40,200 nucleotides of DNA from a virus. Within the stretch, counting starts at the first letter, position 1; each line of letters begins with the position of its first letter. The stretch lies in IMG/VR virus record IMGVR_UViG_3300032144_000419, positions 1-40,200 of that record; one strand, written 5' to 3'. Positions 37,387 to 40,200 of the stretch are shown here, in pieces. A model generated the notes under the pieces. That model was given only the letters and a program-made list of their open reading frames with translations, did not search any database and was not told the origin of the DNA. A program made the translations under genes and the position numbers.

Positions 37387-37941
37387 ATGCTGGTGACCTA
37401 TCTGCCCTGGCTGATGTCGGCCATCACGATTTGGATGACCCTCCTCGCGGGCAACAACCATCGTCACGCGTGGGCCGTCGGCCTGGTCAACCAGGCGCTC
37501 TGGCTCGTCTGGATCGTGGTGAGCGGTGCCTGGGGCTTTCTTCCTCTGAACGCCGCGCTATGGATCGTCTACGCCAGGAACCACTTCAAGTGGGCGGAGA
37601 CGCGGCGAGGCGTCGAGCAGCAGCTCGCAGAGATGGAAGCGCGCAAGGACGCGGCCTACCTCGAGCGCAATCAGGTTGTCGCGGCACTCGCGAAATGCTT
37701 CCCTTCCGGCGTCGCGCGCACCGCGATCGAGGGCTGGTCGCCTGAGTGGCATGGCTGCGTTCTGATCGATCTTCCGACCGGGCAGGCGTCGTGGCATTTC
37801 CACGACTCGCAGGCGCACTTGTTCAATGGCCTGCCGGCGTACACCAAGTCCTGGGACGGCCACTCGACCGAAGAGAAATACCGACGACTCGCGGCTCTGT
37901 CAGGCGTCTTCAGCTGCGTCATCGTCGGGCGATGGGAGTGA
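37387..37941 (+). CDS. Membrane protein with C-terminal WDGH domain
   Basis: A 184-residue protein. The first 65 residues hold about three short membrane helices (LVTYLPWLMSAITIWMTLLAG, AWAVGLVNQALWLVWIVVSGAW, LPLNAALWIVYAR). A helical linker follows (WAETRRGVEQQLAEMEARKDAAYLERNQVVAAL). Then comes a small domain with GCVLIDLPTGQASWHFHDSQAHLFNGLPAYTKSWDGHSTEEKYRRL. I recognise the WDGH motif, widespread in phage proteins without known function. The join to membrane helices is unusual. A membrane-localised role is likely. Confidence 0.75.
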   Translation: MLVTYLPWLMSAITIWMTLLAGNNHRHAWAVGLVNQALWLVWIVVSGAWGFLPLNAALWIVYARNHFKWAETRRGVEQQLAEMEARKDAAYLERNQVVAALAKCFPSGVARTAIEGWSPEWHGCVLIDLPTGQASWHFHDSQAHLFNGLPAYTKSWDGHSTEEKYRRLAALSGVFSCVIVGRWE

Positions 37942-37946
37942 CCCAG

Positions 37947-38381
37947 ATGAACCGGACCGAGAAGACTCAGATGGAAAGCCAGCCAGCCATCCTACAGGCG
38001 CGCCGTGCAATCGAGCATGCGCTGCGCCGCATTCGTGAGCACGCTGGCATCGGCTACTACATGGGCGAGGCAACGCAGGCGTTCGAACTGCTGACGGAAG
38101 CCTACGCCACGATCACCGGTGCAAGGGTTGCCGATGTGCGTCGGGACTATCAACCCACCAGCCCAGCCGACCCCGGCGAAGTTCGCATGCCGCTCGACCC
38201 CGTCATGCTCGTGCCCGCGCTCTCTTTCGAGACGCGTCAACGCATCGAGCAGATCGCGGATCGCGGCGACCTGGACATGCGCAGTGCCGATGACCTGGTG
38301 TACCTGGTCGAGCACTTGCTCGACCTTGGCCTGCGCGCAAAAGAGGCCGAGCTCGATGACCAGACGGCGGAGCTGTTCTGA
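37947..38381 (+). CDS. Accessory helical protein of unknown function
   Basis: A 144-residue, helical protein (ILQARRAIEHALRRIREHAGIGYYMGEATQAFELLTEAYATITG... SFETRQRIEQIADRGDLDMRSADDLVYLVEHLLDLGLRAKEAELDDQTAELF). I chose the ATG with GGGAG at 8 bases over a GTG nine bases upstream in a GTGA overlap; either would work. No family recognised. Confidence 0.6.
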   Translation: MNRTEKTQMESQPAILQARRAIEHALRRIREHAGIGYYMGEATQAFELLTEAYATITGARVADVRRDYQPTSPADPGEVRMPLDPVMLVPALSFETRQRIEQIADRGDLDMRSADDLVYLVEHLLDLGLRAKEAELDDQTAELF

Positions 38382-38840
38382 ATGCAGCTGACCTGCCCTT
38401 GCTGTCACGTCCGCTTCCCGCTCGAAGCGGCGCTCCAGGATGAAGCCGGTCGCGAGCTGCTCGCGCTGCTGGCCGGGCTCGACAGCGCAATCGCGCGGCC
38501 GCTGGCCAGCTATCTCGGGTTCTTCCGCGCCACGAAGACGCAGCTCGGCTGGGATCGAGCCTTGCGCCTGGCGCGCGAGGTGCTCGAGCTGTCGATCGAC
38601 CAGCGGCAGCTGCAGGTCGCGCTCGACGAGACGGTCACGGCGATGACCGAGAAACGTGCTCAGGGCGCTTGGAAGCCTCTCGGCGGGCACAACTACCTCC
38701 GAAGGGTGCTGGAGAGCACGACGGCCCGTCTGGAGGCCTCGCCGATGGCATCTGCGGAGAACGAACGCAGCACTGCGCGCGCGCCGCGCAGCAAGGCTGG
38801 CCAGGCGCTGGTCGCCTTGCAGGGGATGAGACGTGGTTGA
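38382..38840 (+). CDS. Conserved phage protein with N-terminal zinc knuckle
   Basis: A 152-residue protein that begins MQLTCPCCHVRFPLEAALQDEAGRELLALLAGL (a Cys-rich knuckle). It continues with ASYLGFFRATKTQLGWDRALRLAREVLELS and ends with a basic C-terminus. This sequence type occurs in many phages of high-GC Proteobacteria, next to the two genes that follow here. It is probably linked to DNA replication or nucleic acids, but this is not proven. Confidence 0.7.
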   Translation: MQLTCPCCHVRFPLEAALQDEAGRELLALLAGLDSAIARPLASYLGFFRATKTQLGWDRALRLAREVLELSIDQRQLQVALDETVTAMTEKRAQGAWKPLGGHNYLRRVLESTTARLEASPMASAENERSTARAPRSKAGQALVALQGMRRG

Positions 38841-39249
38841 CGCGCGCCAAGTCGTGCCGGCCTGGTTCAACGACGCGATCGTTGATGGTCTTCAGCGCAT
38901 GCACGTCCTCGGCTTGGATGGCACGCCATCGGCCGAGACCGTCGTGCTCACCGCCAACGTGTGGATCGAGCTGCTATGGAAGGCCAGGGCCTGGGATGAG
39001 GCTTCGACGCCTGCTCGCATCGCCGAAGCGTTCTCGCGTCTGCAGCTCGTGGTCGACCGCTGGCCGTCACCGAGCCGATTGCTGGAGTGCGTGCCCGAGC
39101 GACCCGAGCCAAAGCTGCTGTCGCGTGCCTTCACGAAGCCCGAGATCGCCAAGAACGTTGAGTTCATTCGCAAGGAGCGCGAGCGCATGTTCGGCCCGAA
39201 GCGCAAGCCATGCGTCGACGTCGACGCAGATGAGGGGCCACAGCCATGA
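38833..39249 (+). CDS. Conserved phage protein of unknown function
   Basis: A 138-residue protein with a GTG start that overlaps the preceding gene by 8 bases. The segments VWIELLWKARAWDEASTPARIAEAFSRLQLVVDRWPSPSRLLECVPERP recall a small helical family that accompanies replication or late-control genes in Pseudomonas and Burkholderia phages. The C-terminus is basic and then acidic (ERMFGPKRKPCVDVDADEGPQP). The function is unknown. Confidence 0.65.
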   Translation: MVDARQVVPAWFNDAIVDGLQRMHVLGLDGTPSAETVVLTANVWIELLWKARAWDEASTPARIAEAFSRLQLVVDRWPSPSRLLECVPERPEPKLLSRAFTKPEIAKNVEFIRKERERMFGPKRKPCVDVDADEGPQP

Positions 39250-39830
39250 GCAAGAGCGTTGTCGACCAGGAAGGCGGACGTCGCGTCGACCTGGCCAAGA
39301 TCCATCTCGCCAAGAAGGATCTCGGCTGGGATGACGAGTTCTATCGTTCGATCCTCTGGAGCGTGTGCCGCGTGAAGTCCAGCGCCGACCTGGATTTCAC
39401 CGGGCGCAAGCGCCTGCTCGAGCACATGCGCCGCTGTGGCTGGCGCGGCCAGCGTGGCGCGCGGCCCCGTGCGGATGACGATCAGTCGAAGATGATCCGC
39501 GGGCTCTGGCTCGAACTTCACGAGCTTGAATACGTCACAGATTCAAGCGAGGCGGCGCTGGCCAACTGGATCAAGCGCGAGACGCGTGTCGAGGCCCTTC
39601 AGTGGCTCTCGACCGCACAGAAGCGTCAGACGATCGAGAAGCTCAAGCGCTGGCTCGATCGCGACGCCGCGAAGCTACGGCCGCTGGCCAGCAAGGCTTT
39701 CGAACTCGGCCTGGTGCCGCTGGCGCAGCTCGATGAGATCTCCAAGGCCTGGTTCGGTTCACCGAAGCTCACCAAGACCGTCGCAGCCCAGATGCTGGCG
39801 CGCCTGCAGAGGGAGACCGCCCGTGGCTAA
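39246..39830 (+). CDS. gemA: GemA-like regulatory protein (Mu gp16, DUF1018)
   Basis: A 194-residue protein that starts MSKSVVDQEGGRRVDLAKIHLAKKDLGWDDEFYRSILWSV. It contains SSADLDFTGRKRLLEHMRRCGW, then SKMIRGLWLELHELEYV and LANWIKRETRVEALQWLSTAQKRQTIEKLKRWLDR, the hallmarks of DUF1018/GemA. In Mu this early gene influences host gene expression and DNA supercoiling, and lies just before mor. The same order is seen here. It overlaps Mor by 8 bases. Confidence 0.9.
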   Translation: MSKSVVDQEGGRRVDLAKIHLAKKDLGWDDEFYRSILWSVCRVKSSADLDFTGRKRLLEHMRRCGWRGQRGARPRADDDQSKMIRGLWLELHELEYVTDSSEAALANWIKRETRVEALQWLSTAQKRQTIEKLKRWLDRDAAKLRPLASKAFELGLVPLAQLDEISKAWFGSPKLTKTVAAQMLARLQRETARG

Positions 39831-40200
39831 CGAGCACACCAGCATGTCCCAGCGGCGCAACGAGTTGCTCACCGACCTGGTCGACATCGCGCGGCGCGTC
39901 CTGCGCGACCACGACATCCCGGAAGAGCTGGCGTCAGTCGCCTCCAACGCTGTGGCCGACCGCCTGGCCGATCACTGGGGCGGCCAGAACATCACGTTCC
40001 CCAAGGACTACTTCTGGCGACTTGCCAAGGTCGAGCTGTCGATCTACGACGACTGGGCCAAGGGCGCCACGCCGCCCGAGCTGGCCATGAAGTACAGGAT
40101 GACCGAACGCGGCGTGCGCAAGCTGATCGCCCGCGTTCGTGCCAAGATTGCGGACGCCCGCCAAGCCGGCCTTTTCGAGCCCGCAAAGCCGAGCAGCTGA
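39823..40200 (+). CDS. mor: Mor-like middle/late transcription activator
   Basis: A 125-residue protein of the Mor/C family. It has an N-terminal dimerisation part (RRNELLTDLVDIARRVLRDHDIPEELASVASNAVADRLADHWGGQNITFPKDYFWRL). The C-terminal HTH is IYDDWAKGATPPELAMKYRMTERGVRKLIARVRAKI. The GTG start has GGGAG upstream; an ATG lies 7 codons in. It is the last gene and complete, ending on the last base of the window. No second Mor/C copy is seen, so it may drive the late minus-strand arm directly (inference). Confidence 0.9.
   Translation: MANEHTSMSQRRNELLTDLVDIARRVLRDHDIPEELASVASNAVADRLADHWGGQNITFPKDYFWRLAKVELSIYDDWAKGATPPELAMKYRMTERGVRKLIARVRAKIADARQAGLFEPAKPSS

Noticed and set aside
1-40200. 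CRISPR array, tRNA genes, insertion sequences or phage attachment repeats
   Set aside because: I saw no regularly spaced repeats, no cloverleaf-type sequences, no IS transposase apart from phage A, and no terminal TG/CA ends inside the window.

Overview
This window is the gene-bearing body of a Mu-like transposable phage or prophage, probably near complete. It starts on the stop codon of one phage gene and ends on the stop codon of another, so the transposition ends (TG...CA) should lie just outside. The high GC content, strong G/C third positions, an SLT lysozyme with a two-component spanin, and lipoproteins all point to a high-GC Gram-negative host. A betaproteobacterium is my best guess, and that is inference.

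The layout is divergent and centred on an immunity region near 26.75 kb. To the left, everything is on the minus strand. Reading away from the centre these are: repressor, a two-helix membrane protein and a lipoprotein (26.76-25.06 kb); a lysis cassette of holin, SLT transglycosylase, Rz and Rz1 (24.86-23.30 kb); Mu gp25/gp26-like genes, small and large terminase, portal, gpF, gpG, protease/scaffold, decoration protein and major capsid T (23.3-14.07 kb); connector genes (14.03-12.66 kb); and a siphovirus-type tail with tube, frameshifted chaperone, tape measure, distal tail genes, a 1337-residue tip protein and two fibre-like proteins (12.64 kb to 1). To the right, everything is on the plus strand: a Cro/Ner-like regulator, small early genes, DDE transposase A, AAA+ target protein B, winged-helix genes, Gam (26.85-34.15 kb), a terminator-like hairpin, a string of small accessory genes (34.4-39.2 kb), then GemA and the late activator Mor. 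Having early and late arms diverge from the repressor resembles BcepMu more than Mu. Most genes are packed with 1-8 bp stop/start overlaps, so translation is probably coupled across long operons.

The proposed working logic is as follows. The repressor holds a small operator cluster between itself and the Ner-like gene. On derepression the early arm makes A and B for replicative transposition, Gam to protect DNA ends, and finally Mor. Mor would then switch on the minus-strand late arm. Two copies of a conserved dyad-containing block lie upstream of the lysis cassette and of the I (protease) gene, where Mu has its Plys and PI promoters.

The most unusual feature is the lysogeny cassette. The repressor lacks an S24 autoprotease domain and ends in a glycine-rich QAAGRDVVN motif. 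The overlapping next gene encodes a membrane protein that begins with a matching QVAGRDIFN motif, and a lipoprotein gene follows. This suggests a repressor tied to a membrane partner by a homotypic motif. Other notable items are a PBECR2-like nuclease domain fused to gpF, a LamG domain inserted into the tail tip protein plus a separate LamG protein, a textbook slippery site in the tail chaperone, a WDGH domain fused to membrane helices, and several small putative zinc-binding proteins.
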